Origin: Candidatus Competibacteraceae bacterium
GTDB lineage: Bacteria > Pseudomonadota > Gammaproteobacteria > Competibacterales > Competibacteraceae
NCBI GenBank assembly: GCA_016699715.1
Contig: CP065007.1
Span: 1,860,001-1,924,000 of the forward strand
Length of the DNA stretch: 64,000 nt
Reading direction: 5' to 3'
Numbering within the stretch: the first letter of the stretch is position 1; the number at the start of each line of letters is the position of its first letter. A model generated the notes under the pieces. It searched no databases. It was not told the origin of the DNA and saw only the letters and a list, made by a program, of their open reading frames with translations. Shown here piece after piece: positions 52,560-61,711 of this stretch. A program made the translations under genes and the position numbers.

Positions 52560-55106
52560 ATGATCGCTCTCACCAGGAACGCCGCGCTGCGGGTTGCCCT
52601 CATCTATTTTGTCTTCAGCCTGCTTTGGATCCTGCTCTCAGACCGGTTACTGGACATGGTCATCGCCAGCACGGAGACCTTGTCGATGCTGCAAAGCCTC
52701 AAGGGCGGATTGTTCATCGTGGTGACCAGCATCGGGCTTTACGCACTGCTTCGGGTCAGTTATCGCCGGCTTGCGGACAGCGAAGCCCGCTACCGTTCGG
52801 TGGTGGAAGACATGCCGGGCCTGTTGTGCCGCTTCCAGCCCGACGGAATCCTTGAGTACGTCAACGAGGCCTACGCCAGCGCCTTTGGCCAGCAACCGGA
52901 GGCGCTGCTGGGTCGGTCCTTCCTTGCATTCATTCCGGAACAAGATCGCGCGGCGGTAAGGGCGGACATCGAGGCGCTAACACCCGAATCGCCGGTGGTG
53001 ACTCACGAATATCCGGTCATCGGCGCGGGCGGCGAAATACGCTGGCAACGCTGGAGCAACCGGCTGTTGACGGACAAAGCGGGACACACGATCGGCTATC
53101 AGTCCTTCGGACTGGACATCACCGCGTATAAACAGGCCGACCAGGCCCTGCGAGAGAGCGAGGAGCGTTACCGCATGGCGCAACGCCTGTCCGGAATCGG
53201 TTTATGGGAATGGAACATCGCGACCCACACGGTCTACTGGTCAAACGAAATGCTGGCGATAAGGGGTTTCAATCCAAGCGAGTTCGGTGGCCTTTTTAAT
53301 GATGTGGCGACATGGGTGCATCCCGACGACCAGGCGCGCTGGCGGGAAAGTGTGCGCGCCTGTGTCGAGGACGGCAAAGAATACCGTATGGAGTCTCGTA
53401 TCGTGCGACCCGACGGCGAGGTGCGCTGGATCGCTGCGCTTGGCAACGCCGAACGTGACGAAGACGGCAAAGCGCGCCGCATGATGGGCGTTGTATTGGA
53501 TATCACGGCGCGAAAGCAGACTGAGGAGGCGCTGCGCGCGAGCGAGGAAAGATTGCGGCTCTTTATCGAACACGCCCCCACCGCCCTCGCCATGTTCGAT
53601 CGCCAAATGCGCTACCTCGCCGTCAGTCGCCGCTGGACAATGGACTACGGCCTGGAAGGTCGTGACATCATCGGTCAATCCCACTACACGATTTTCCCGG
53701 AGATTCCAGACCACTGGAAAGCCGTGCATCGGCGTGGAATGGAAGACGAGGTTGTGCAGGCTAATGAAGATCGTTTTGAACGCCTGGACGGTACGGTGCA
53801 GTGGTTGCGTTGGGTCGTGCGGCCCTGGCACACGGACGACGGGGCTGTTGGCGGCATCGTCATTTTCACCGAGGATATTACCGAGCACAAGCAGGCTGAG
53901 CAGGCGTTGTGGGAAAGCCGTCAGCGGTTGTTTCGGGCTCTGGAAAACATACCGGACATGGTTGTCATTTATGACCGCGATTTACGTATCCAATATATCA
54001 ACGTGGCTGCCCGCACGATCACCGGACGCCCGACCACCGATTTTATCGGCCGCCGGGATGACGAGATCTGGCCACCGCACATATACAATACCTATCTGCC
54101 TACACTTAAAAAAGCTTTGGCCGAGGGCACTATCGAATCCCTGGAATCGGACCTCACCCTAGCGAATGGGCAGGCCCGCAGCCTCCACATCACCTGTGTC
54201 CCCTTGCAGGACGAGCGAGGAGATGTCCGTGAGATCCTGGGCATCACCCGCGATCTCACGGTGCAAAAAACCGCCGAAAGAAGCATTCGGCAAATCAACC
54301 AGGAACTGGAAGAACGGGTATGCACCCGCACCGCCGAGCTTACCGCCGCCAACGAGCGCTTACAGGAACTGGACCGCCTCAAGTCGCTGTTCATCGCCTC
54401 CATGTCCCACGAGCTACGCACGCCGCTCAACTCCATCATCGGCTTCACCGGCATGATCGTCGGCGACATGGCCGGCCCGATCAGCGAGCGGCAGCGGGAT
54501 TATCTACAGCGAGCCTATCGCGCCGGTAAGCACCTGCTGGGGCTGATCACCGACATCATCGATATCTCCAAGATCGAGGCCGGCAAGCTTGCCATCGAAT
54601 ACGGCCCCTTCAATCTCGATAAAGTAATGAGCGACGCCATGGCCTCAATGGAAGCAGGAGCGCGGGAAAAGGGCTTGGCGTTGACGCTGGAGATGCCGGA
54701 GGGCATTACCCTGCACACCGACCGTAAACGTCTGCTGCAATGCCTGCTCAATCTGTTGAGCAACGCCGTAAAATACACCGAGCGCGGCAGTGTGCGGATA
54801 ATGGTCCAATGTAATGACGCCCATATCGAGATCACGGTGAGCGACACCGGAATCGGCATCCCCGAATCCGCTCAAAACCAGCTCTTCCAGCCTTTCGTGC
54901 GCCTCGATTCGAAATTGAAAAACCACGCCTCCGGAACCGGGCTTGGGCTGTACCTGACCCGCAAGCTGGCCCGGGAGATCCTGGGCGGAGACCTCACGAT
55001 CAGCCACCGCCAGGATGAAGGCAGCGCCTTCTCGTTGCGGGTCGCCCGCCGGATGTCGCGGGAAAATCACCCTGGAGAGGAAGAAGCACGCCATGACCAT
55101 TGTTGA
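52560..55106 (+). CDS. Multi-PAS membrane histidine kinase
   Basis: 848 aa. Two N-terminal transmembrane helices (about residues 9-29 and 46-66) are followed by four PAS domains, roughly 75-190, 200-320, 325-445 and 450-575. The helical linker (ERVCTRTAELTAANERLQEL) leads to HisKA with H617 in FIASMSHELRTPLNSIIGFT. HATPase boxes are LLNLLSNAVKYTE, DTGIGIPES and GTGLGLYLTRKLA. No receiver domain is fused. It overlaps the following stand-alone receiver by 14 bp, so it is the likely phosphodonor of that protein and perhaps of the REC-GGDEF-EAL protein after it. The signal is unknown; PAS domains usually sense redox, light or small molecules. Confidence 0.92.
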   Translation: MIALTRNAALRVALIYFVFSLLWILLSDRLLDMVIASTETLSMLQSLKGGLFIVVTSIGLYALLRVSYRRLADSEARYRSVVEDMPGLLCRFQPDGILEYVNEAYASAFGQQPEALLGRSFLAFIPEQDRAAVRADIEALTPESPVVTHEYPVIGAGGEIRWQRWSNRLLTDKAGHTIGYQSFGLDITAYKQADQALRESEERYRMAQRLSGIGLWEWNIATHTVYWSNEMLAIRGFNPSEFGGLFNDVATWVHPDDQARWRESVRACVEDGKEYRMESRIVRPDGEVRWIAALGNAERDEDGKARRMMGVVLDITARKQTEEALRASEERLRLFIEHAPTALAMFDRQMRYLAVSRRWTMDYGLEGRDIIGQSHYTIFPEIPDHWKAVHRRGMEDEVVQANEDRFERLDGTVQWLRWVVRPWHTDDGAVGGIVIFTEDITEHKQAEQALWESRQRLFRALENIPDMVVIYDRDLRIQYINVAARTITGRPTTDFIGRRDDEIWPPHIYNTYLPTLKKALAEGTIESLESDLTLANGQARSLHITCVPLQDERGDVREILGITRDLTVQKTAERSIRQINQELEERVCTRTAELTAANERLQELDRLKSLFIASMSHELRTPLNSIIGFTGMIVGDMAGPISERQRDYLQRAYRAGKHLLGLITDIIDISKIEAGKLAIEYGPFNLDKVMSDAMASMEAGAREKGLALTLEMPEGITLHTDRKRLLQCLLNLLSNAVKYTERGSVRIMVQCNDAHIEITVSDTGIGIPESAQNQLFQPFVRLDSKLKNHASGTGLGLYLTRKLAREILGGDLTISHRQDEGSAFSLRVARRMSRENHPGEEEARHDHC

Positions 55107-55491
55107 ACAAGAAGAAGGCCGGCGCACGGCCCTGATCATCGAGGACAACGAAGACAATCGGGTGCTGATCGTCAGTCTGCTGCAATGGGGGGGCTATCAC
55201 ACCATCGCGTGCGCGACCGGACAGTCCGGCCATGAAACGGCTTTAAGGGAACGCCCGGACCTGATCCTGCTGGATATTCAACTGCCGGACATCCACGGGA
55301 TCGAGGTACTGCGCCGGATCCGCGCCTCGGAGATCAACGGCACTATTCCCATCATCGCCATGACCTCCTATGCGATGGCCGGGGACCGGGAGCGGCTGAT
55401 GGCCGCCGGATGCACCGGCTATATCGAGAAACCCATTGAGCCGACCCGCGTGATCGACCAAATCCGGGAAATACTCGGAGAGACATCATGA
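55093..55491 (+). CDS. Single-domain response regulator
   Basis: 132 aa, a receiver domain only. Acidic pocket EDNEDN, phospho-acceptor D61 in LILLDIQLPDIHG, conserved T in MTSYAMAGD and K in GYIEKPIEP are all visible. The sequence is of the DivK/CheY-like stand-alone type. It overlaps the kinase gene by 14 bp and the next gene by 4 bp (ATGA), so the three are translationally coupled. It probably passes the phosphoryl signal on or acts as a phosphate sink; no output domain is present. Confidence 0.92.
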   Translation: MTIVEQEEGRRTALIIEDNEDNRVLIVSLLQWGGYHTIACATGQSGHETALRERPDLILLDIQLPDIHGIEVLRRIRASEINGTIPIIAMTSYAMAGDRERLMAAGCTGYIEKPIEPTRVIDQIREILGETS

Positions 55492-58019
55492 ATATCTTGA
55501 TCGTCGATGACATCCAGGATAACCGGGTGCTGCTGTGCGGCCTGCTGGAGAGTCGAGGCTATCGTGTGGAAGAAGCCGCCAACGGGCTTCAAGCATTTGA
55601 CAGGGCACGCATCGAACCGCCGGACCTGATCATTTCCGACATTCTGATGCCGGAAATGGACGGCTTTGCCCTGTGCCGAATCATCAAGAGCATCGAAACA
55701 CTGAAGCACATACCCTTCGTATTCTATACGGCCACTTACCTGAATCAGCACGACGAGGAACTGGGTCTGTGGCTGGGGGCTTCCCGCTATATCCACAAAC
55801 CGCAGGCACCGAAGCAGTTCCTGGAAATGATCGATCAGGTGATCGCCGAGTGCCGTGACGGCGCCCTGCCCGTCCGGCAACCTCCCGAGGGCTTTGAAAT
55901 CTTCCTGGAGGCGATGTATCGGGACCGTCTCACCGAGAAGCTGGACAAAAAATCCCAGGATGTGACACGGCTGCGCCGGGAACAGGCCCTGATTCTGGCC
56001 TCGGCGAGCGAGGGCATCATGGGCATGGACCTGGAAGGGAAACATACGGTGGTCAACGCCGCCGCCGCGCACATGCTGGGTTACGAAGTCGAAGAACTGA
56101 TCGGCAGGCACGGTCATTCGCTCTGGCACTATTCCCGCGCGGACGACAGCCCCTTTCCCGAGGAGGATTGTCCGATCCATGCCTGTATGCGCGACGGCCA
56201 GACCCGGCATCAAATGGACGACATGTTCTGGCGCAAGGATGGCAGCAATTTCCCAGCGGAGTATTCCAGTAGCCCACTGCTGGAAAACGGCGCCGTCAGA
56301 GGTGTGGTGGTGATGTTCCGGGACATTACCGAGCGCCAACAGGCCAAGGAGCGGCAGCGCCTTGCCACCAGCGTGTTCGACAACACCGCCGAAGGCATTA
56401 TCATCACCGATGCACACGGCAAGGTCATCGAGGTCAACCACGCCTTCACCGAAATTCTGGGCTACACGCGGGAAGACGTGATCGGGCACAACCCAAACCT
56501 GTGGAAGTCGGGACGTCACGAAGCCGATTTTTACCGCAATCTGTGGCAGTCTCTCACGGAAACCGGTCAGTGGCGGGGCGAGATCTGGAACCGGCGCAAG
56601 GACGGCTCCGCGTTTCCGGAATGGCTGACCATCAGCGCCGTCATCGGCGACAACAGTCATCTGAGCCACTATGTAGGCGTGTTCTCCGACATCAGCGGGA
56701 TCAAGCACTCCCAGGAACAGTTGCACCACCTGGCCCACCACGACGCGCTCACCGACCTGCCCAACCGACTGCTGCTCAACGAACGACTGGAACAAGCCAT
56801 CAAACGCGCCGAACGTCATGCCACCCATCTGGCGGTATTCTTTTTCGACCTCGACTACTTCAAGCATATCAACGACAGCCTCGGCCATCCGGTCGGAGAC
56901 CGGCTGCTGAAAAACGTGGCGGAGCGCCTATCGGACAACCTCCGCAGGGAGGACACCGTGGCTCGGGTCGGTGGCGATGAATTCATTTTGCTGCTGGAGA
57001 ACATGGGCGAGCCGGAAAAAGCCGCCGTCGCGGCGCGGAAGCTAATAGTGTCCTTGAGCGATCCTTTCGATCTGGAAGGCCGGCAAATCGCGATTTCCGC
57101 CAGTGTGGGCATCGCCCTCTACCCGCAGGACGGCACGGACCCCGTTACCCTGCTGCGCAACGCCGATGCCGCCATGTATCGCGCCAAGGAGGAGGGACGC
57201 AATACCTACCGCTTTTATACCGAGGAACTCACCCGCAACGCCTTCGAGCGGGTGTCGCTGGAAAACGATCTGCGTCAAGCGATTGCCAGGAACGAATTGC
57301 TGCTGTTTTACCAGCCCCAGGTCGATCTGCAAAACCAGCGGATCATTGGCGTCGAAGCCCTGATTCGCTGGCGGCATCCGCAACACGGCATGGTCTCCCC
57401 CCGCAAATTCATCCCTTTGGCCGAAGAATGCGGTCTGATCCATCCCATCGGCGACTGGGTGCTGCGCACCGCCTGTCTGCAGGGCAGGACGTGGTTGGAG
57501 CGGGGCATCGAATTCGGGCAAATCGCCGTCAATCTGGCCGGTCCCCAAATCCAGCGCGGCGGGCTGGCCGATACCCTGGAAGCCGTGCTGGCCAAGACCG
57601 GATTTCCCGCCGCCCGGCTGGAGTTGGAAGTTACGGAAGGCTTCATCATGCGGCAGGCCGAAGCCGGCATCCGTGAGCTGGAGAGCATCCGCCGCCTGGG
57701 AGCGACCCTGGCCATCGACGATTTCGGCACCGGCTATTCCTCGCTGAGCTACCTGAAGCGGCTACCGATCCAGAAGATCAAAATCGACCAGTCCTTCGTG
57801 CGTGATTTACCCGCCGACACGAACGACGCCGCGATCGCCAACGCGGTGATCGCCCTGGGCAAGAGCCTGAATCTATTGGTCATCGCGGAAGGCGTGGAAA
57901 CCCAGGAACAGGCTGACTTTCTCCAGAAAGCCGGGTGTCGGGAAGCACAGGGGTATTTGTATAGCCGGCCCGTCGCCGCGGAGGAAATCGAAGCCCTGTT
58001 TTCCAGGAAAAACGATTAG
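55488..58019 (+). CDS. REC-PAS-PAS-GGDEF-EAL cyclic-di-GMP protein
   Basis: 843 aa. Residues 1-125 are a receiver with D51 in LIISDILMPEMDG. Two PAS/PAC domains follow (about 160-280 and 290-410). The GGDEF domain (about 420-580) has intact GGDEF at 495-499 and an RxxD I-site five residues upstream, so it is predicted to make cyclic-di-GMP with product inhibition. The EAL domain (about 600-843) has EAL at 623-625 (VEALIRWRHP) and the DDFGTGYSSLSYL strand, so phosphodiesterase activity is also plausible. Both catalytic motifs are intact, so the net activity cannot be decided. It overlaps the receiver gene by 4 bp and is the probable output of the upstream kinase. Confidence 0.93.
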   Translation: MNILIVDDIQDNRVLLCGLLESRGYRVEEAANGLQAFDRARIEPPDLIISDILMPEMDGFALCRIIKSIETLKHIPFVFYTATYLNQHDEELGLWLGASRYIHKPQAPKQFLEMIDQVIAECRDGALPVRQPPEGFEIFLEAMYRDRLTEKLDKKSQDVTRLRREQALILASASEGIMGMDLEGKHTVVNAAAAHMLGYEVEELIGRHGHSLWHYSRADDSPFPEEDCPIHACMRDGQTRHQMDDMFWRKDGSNFPAEYSSSPLLENGAVRGVVVMFRDITERQQAKERQRLATSVFDNTAEGIIITDAHGKVIEVNHAFTEILGYTREDVIGHNPNLWKSGRHEADFYRNLWQSLTETGQWRGEIWNRRKDGSAFPEWLTISAVIGDNSHLSHYVGVFSDISGIKHSQEQLHHLAHHDALTDLPNRLLLNERLEQAIKRAERHATHLAVFFFDLDYFKHINDSLGHPVGDRLLKNVAERLSDNLRREDTVARVGGDEFILLLENMGEPEKAAVAARKLIVSLSDPFDLEGRQIAISASVGIALYPQDGTDPVTLLRNADAAMYRAKEEGRNTYRFYTEELTRNAFERVSLENDLRQAIARNELLLFYQPQVDLQNQRIIGVEALIRWRHPQHGMVSPRKFIPLAEECGLIHPIGDWVLRTACLQGRTWLERGIEFGQIAVNLAGPQIQRGGLADTLEAVLAKTGFPAARLELEVTEGFIMRQAEAGIRELESIRRLGATLAIDDFGTGYSSLSYLKRLPIQKIKIDQSFVRDLPADTNDAAIANAVIALGKSLNLLVIAEGVETQEQADFLQKAGCREAQGYLYSRPVAAEEIEALFSRKND

Positions 58020-58143
58020 GCGGAGGTTGCCATCAGGGCGATGGGTATTGAGGCAGCGCCGAACAATATGGGTGTATGATTCGTCGGCTTTGCCGACCAT
58101 GTTGGCAAAAACCTAACACTGCTTGGACACTCGGAATATAAAA

Positions 58144-59979
58144 TTGTCAAATCAACAGGATATAGCGACTCTGCGCAACATCGCCATCATCGCCCATGTG
58201 GATCATGGCAAGACCACGCTGGTGGATAAACTGCTGCAGCAGTCCGGCACGCTGGGAGACCGCGCCGCGCCGCCGGAACGGGTGATGGATTCCAACGCAC
58301 TGGAGCGAGAGCGCGGCATCACCATCCTGGCCAAGAACACCGCCCTGTACTGGCGGGACTACCATATCAACATCGTTGACACACCCGGCCATGCCGATTT
58401 CGGCGGCGAAGTCGAGCGGGTGCTGTCGATGGTCGATTCGGTGCTGCTGCTGGTGGACGCGGTGGATGGCCCGATGCCGCAGACTCGCTTCGTGACCCAA
58501 AAAGCCTTCGCCATGGGCTTCAAACCCATCGTGGTCATCAACAAGATCGACCGGCCCGGTTCTCGCCCGCATTGGGTGCTGGACCGCACCTTCGACCTGT
58601 TCGATCGATTGGGCGCAACCGACGAGCAATTGGATTTCCCGGTGATCTACGCTTCGGCGCTGCAAGGCTACGCCGGGCTCGAGGAAACCGTGCGCGACGG
58701 TAACATGGACCCGCTGTTCGAAACCGTGATCGCCCATGTCCCGCCGCCGGCGGTGGACCCGGCCGGACCGTTCCAGCTACAGGTCAGCTCGCTGGACTAC
58801 AACAGCTACGTCGGCGTGATCGGCATCGGCCGCATCCGCCGCGGCAAGGTCAAGACCAACACGCCGGTGGTCATCCTCGACCGGCACGGCCACCGCCGCA
58901 ACGGTCGGGTGCTGCAAATCCTTGGTTTTCAGGGCCTGGAGCGGATCGAATTCCCCGAGGCGTCCGCCGGCGACATCATCGCCTTCACCGGCATCGACGG
59001 GCTGGGCATTTCCGACGTGATCTGCGACCCCGGCGCCGTCGAGTCGCTGCCGCCGCTGAAGGTGGACGAACCGACCATGAGCATGACCTTCCAGGTCAAC
59101 ACCTCGCCCTTCGCCGGGCGCGAAGGCAAGTACGTCACCAGCCGCCAAGTACGCGAACGGCTCCAGCGGGAACTGATTCACAACGTCGCCCTGCGCATCG
59201 AGGATACCGACGACCCGGACAAATTCAAGGTATCCGGGCGTGGCGAGCTGCATCTGTCGATTCTGATCGAGAACATGCGCCGCGAGGGTTACGAGCTGGC
59301 TGTCTCCCGCCCGGAAGTGATCCTGCACGAAATCGATGGGGAAATCCGCGAGCCCTACGAGCAGTTGACGGTCGATGTCGAGGAGCAACACCAGGGCGCC
59401 ATCATGGAAAAGCTCGGCGAACGACGCGGCGAGCTGCTCGACATGCAACCCGATGGCAAGGGTCGGGTGCGGCTGGATTACCTGATTCCGGCGCGCGGCC
59501 TGATCGGCTTTCAGACCGAGTTCCTGACCGCCACCTCCGGCACCGGCCTGCTCTACCATGTATTCGACCGCTACGGCCCGCAGAAAAAAGGCGCTATCGG
59601 CGCGCGCGCCAGCGGTGTGCTGATCGCCAACGCCACCGGCAAGGTGCTGGCCTACGCCCTGTTCAATCTCCAGGAACGCGGGCGGATGATGGTCGGCCCC
59701 GGCGACGAGGTCTACGAGGGCATGATCGTCGGCATCCACTCCCGCGACAACGACCTGGTGGTCAACCCGCTCAAGGCCAAGCAGCTCACCAACATCCGCG
59801 CCGCCGGCTCGGACGAGAACATCCTGCTCACCCCAGCGGTGCGCATGAGTCTGGAGCAGGCGCTGGAGTTCATCGACGACGACGAACTGGTCGAGGTCAC
59901 CCCAAAATCCATCCGCGTGCGCAAGAAGCTGCTGCTGGAACATGAACGCAAGCGGGCGTCGCGCAAGGAAATTGGCTGA
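58144..59979 (+). CDS. typA: Translational GTPase TypA/BipA
   Basis: About 611 aa. It is a ribosome-associated GTPase of the EF-G group, involved in late 50S assembly and cold/stress response. G1 AHVDHGKTT, G2 GITI (EREREGIT region), G3 DTPGHADFGGEVER, and G4 NKIDRPG are present. The family C-terminus has GRGELHLSIL, RGLIGFQTEFLTATSGTG and TPKSIRVRKKLL. TTG 58144 (SNQQDIATLRN) is preferred because GGAA is well spaced and the family starts here; TTG 58123 is also open. There is no ATG near. It is preceded by 124 bp without a gene. Confidence 0.92.
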   Translation: MSNQQDIATLRNIAIIAHVDHGKTTLVDKLLQQSGTLGDRAAPPERVMDSNALERERGITILAKNTALYWRDYHINIVDTPGHADFGGEVERVLSMVDSVLLLVDAVDGPMPQTRFVTQKAFAMGFKPIVVINKIDRPGSRPHWVLDRTFDLFDRLGATDEQLDFPVIYASALQGYAGLEETVRDGNMDPLFETVIAHVPPPAVDPAGPFQLQVSSLDYNSYVGVIGIGRIRRGKVKTNTPVVILDRHGHRRNGRVLQILGFQGLERIEFPEASAGDIIAFTGIDGLGISDVICDPGAVESLPPLKVDEPTMSMTFQVNTSPFAGREGKYVTSRQVRERLQRELIHNVALRIEDTDDPDKFKVSGRGELHLSILIENMRREGYELAVSRPEVILHEIDGEIREPYEQLTVDVEEQHQGAIMEKLGERRGELLDMQPDGKGRVRLDYLIPARGLIGFQTEFLTATSGTGLLYHVFDRYGPQKKGAIGARASGVLIANATGKVLAYALFNLQERGRMMVGPGDEVYEGMIVGIHSRDNDLVVNPLKAKQLTNIRAAGSDENILLTPAVRMSLEQALEFIDDDELVEVTPKSIRVRKKLLLEHERKRASRKEIG

Positions 59980-60124
59980 GTTTATTTTTTTTCCGAACCG
60001 GGGCCACCCTTCCAAAGGCAAAAATCTTTTCTATAGTGGTCGAGACCGTTTGTGATACCGCTTCCCTCAATGGGATATGCGTGTTCCACGGCTTGATTCT
60101 TTGCAACCAAGAGAGATTAACGGT

Positions 60125-60692
60125 ATGGCAGAACAAAAACTTGGCAACCCGGCGGTCGTCGGCCTGGCGGGCTTCGGTCTGACCACCCTGGTCTTGCAAT
60201 TTCACAATGTCGGCTGGATGCCCAGCATCGGCCCGGTGGTCTGGCTGGGGCTAGTCTTTGGCGGAATGGCGCAACTGATTGCCGGCCTTCAGGAAATGAA
60301 GACCGGTAACAATTTTGGTTACTGCGCCTTTACCTCTTACGGCGCATTCTGGATCGCCCTGTGCCTGATGTTGCTCGGCAACAAATTCGATCTATTCAAG
60401 GCTAGCACCACCGATGTGGGCTGGTTCCTGGTGGCCTGGACGCTGTTCACCGCGATTCTGTGGGTCGGTTCGCTGCGCATCCATGGCGCGATGGCCTTCA
60501 CCTTCACCACCCTGCTGATCGGCTTTATCCTGCTCGATCTGGCCCACTTCGGCTATCCCGAGTCTAACGGTGGTGGCCGGCTACGAACTGATGGTCTGCG
60601 CGCTGGCCGCCTGGTACATGATGGCCCGGGTCATCCTGAACGAGATTTACGGCAAGGAACTCCTGCCAGCGGGCAAGCCCTGGGTTGCCTGA
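60125..60692 (+). pseudogene. satP: Acetate/succinate transporter, GPR1/FUN34/YaaH (SatP-like), frameshifted
   Basis: From ATG 60125 the frame reads a SatP-like protein: KLGNPAVVGLAGFGLTTLVL, then CAFTSYGAFWIALCLMLL, six hydrophobic helices expected. After LAHFGYPE (about 60562) homology continues only in the next frame: LTVVAGYELMVCALAAWYMM, ARVILNEIYGKELLPAGKPW, ending TGA 60690-60692. The 568-bp span is one base longer than a multiple of three, so one extra base near 60563-60566 breaks the gene. It may be a real lesion or a sequencing error. SatP imports acetate or succinate with protons. Uncorrected, the first frame runs on into the Cache gene and gives an artefactual 404-aa fusion. Confidence 0.8.
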
Positions 60693-60742
60693 AACCCCGG
60701 CACCTTTTGCCTCAGCCACCAAATTTCTGGAGGATTTTCAAG

Positions 60743-61291
60743 ATGCGAAAAACAACCGTTGGTTTTGCTAGCCTGGCCCTGATCCTGGGCACCGCGCCGG
60801 CGTGGGTTGGCGCCATGGGCCCTGACGCCGCCACTCCCGAGGAAGTGGTCTCCAAGGTACACGAAGCGGCGAAGTACCTACACGACAAGGGTCAAGCTGG
60901 TTTTCCGGACTTCAACAACAACGCGCGCTGGGTGTGGAAGGACAGCTACGTGTTCGTCTTCAGTTGCCGGGACAACAAGATGATCGCCCACCCTCTGCGT
61001 CCCGATCTGGTCGGCAAGCCCATCCTGCAAATGGAGGATGACAAGGGCAATCTGTTGTTCAAAAAGCTCTGCGAGGCCGGTAACAACGCCAGTGGCGGTT
61101 GGGTCGAATACTGGTGGCCGAAGCCGGGCGAAGCCAAGGCATCCCGCAAGATCTCCTACACCCAAACCACCGAGGTATCCTTCCAACCGGACATCCGGGT
61201 CGGCGCGGGGATTTATGACGACACCATGAGCGTCGAGGAACTGAACAAACTCGCGCAACAAGTCGCCAGACCAAAGAAGGACGTTCCCTAA
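60743..61291 (+). CDS. Periplasmic Cache-domain-like protein
   Basis: 182 aa. The signal peptide is MRKTTVGFASLALILGTAPA (cleavage near WVGA). The mature part resembles the single-Cache type 2 sensor fold: EVVSKVHEAAKYLHDKGQAG, FVFSCRDNKMIAHPLRPDLV, GKPILQMEDDKGNLLFKKLC and GWVEYWWPKPGEAKASRKIS. No transmembrane kinase or MCP part is attached, so it is a free periplasmic binding or sensing protein. GGAGG precedes ATG 60743. It is in the same long frame as the frameshifted satP-like gene but is a separate protein. A relation to acetate uptake is suggested only by position. A terminator follows. Confidence 0.85.
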   Translation: MRKTTVGFASLALILGTAPAWVGAMGPDAATPEEVVSKVHEAAKYLHDKGQAGFPDFNNNARWVWKDSYVFVFSCRDNKMIAHPLRPDLVGKPILQMEDDKGNLLFKKLCEAGNNASGGWVEYWWPKPGEAKASRKISYTQTTEVSFQPDIRVGAGIYDDTMSVEELNKLAQQVARPKKDVP

Positions 61292-61320
61292 GTCGAGTTC
61301 TTGCCTTCAAGGAACACCTA

Positions 61321-61355
61321 ACCGCCCCCGGAGCTCAGCCGGCGGGCGGTTTTTT
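61321..61355 (+). terminator. Rho-independent terminator after the Cache protein gene
   Basis: ACCGCCC and GGGCGGT form a 7-bp stem with a partly self-paired loop, followed immediately by TTTTT. A good intrinsic terminator 30 bp after the stop, near the convergent minus-strand gene end. Confidence 0.82.
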
Positions 61356-61367
61356 ACGGACGGCACA

Positions 61368-61700
61368 CTACTGGTTCCAGGGCGGCACCACATTGGTATC
61401 GCCGCGATAGTTTACCGTCTCGTAGGGCCGGCCCTTGGGCGGCTGGTCGGTGATCTGCTCGCGCCCCTGCTCGTCGCGCCAGCGGTAGAGTAGCCCGGTG
61501 TATTCCGGCAGGCCGGGCAGCCAACCCCGCGCCCAGGACGGCGCCTCCCGCGGCGTCACGTACCAGTAGAGCACCAGGCCGCCCAGTACGCCCAACACGA
61601 TCAGCACCCACATCGGCACGGCGCCACGCTGACGCCGCAATCGCGCGGTCGCCGGCCACCGACCGGCGCGGGCGTGATCCCGTATCGAATGCGTCCCCAT
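61368..61700 (-). CDS. DUF4124-like membrane-anchored hypothetical protein
   Basis: About 110 aa. A single transmembrane helix (PMWVLIVLGVLGGLVLYWYV) follows a basic N-terminus. The C-terminal 45 residues (LLYRWRDEQGREQITDQPPK) resemble the DUF4124 motif of a YRW-x-D-x-x-G-x-x-x-x-T/SDxPP kind found in small periplasmic proteins. ATG 61700 is chosen for the AGGAAAGG just upstream. An ATG at 61715 forms ATGA with the preceding stop and is an alternative. It follows the LplT-PlsC gene and is probably in its transcript. Function is unknown. Confidence 0.65.
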   Translation of the reverse strand: MGTHSIRDHARAGRWPATARLRRQRGAVPMWVLIVLGVLGGLVLYWYVTPREAPSWARGWLPGLPEYTGLLYRWRDEQGREQITDQPPKGRPYETVNYRGDTNVVPPWNQ

Positions 61701-61711
61701 AAACCCTTTCC

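Noticed and set aside
60077..61291. Single 404-aa ORF on the + strand
   Set aside because: It joins a SatP-like N-terminus, out-of-frame sequence and a separate signal-peptide protein. The homology shift and internal ribosome-binding site show two genes and a frameshift.
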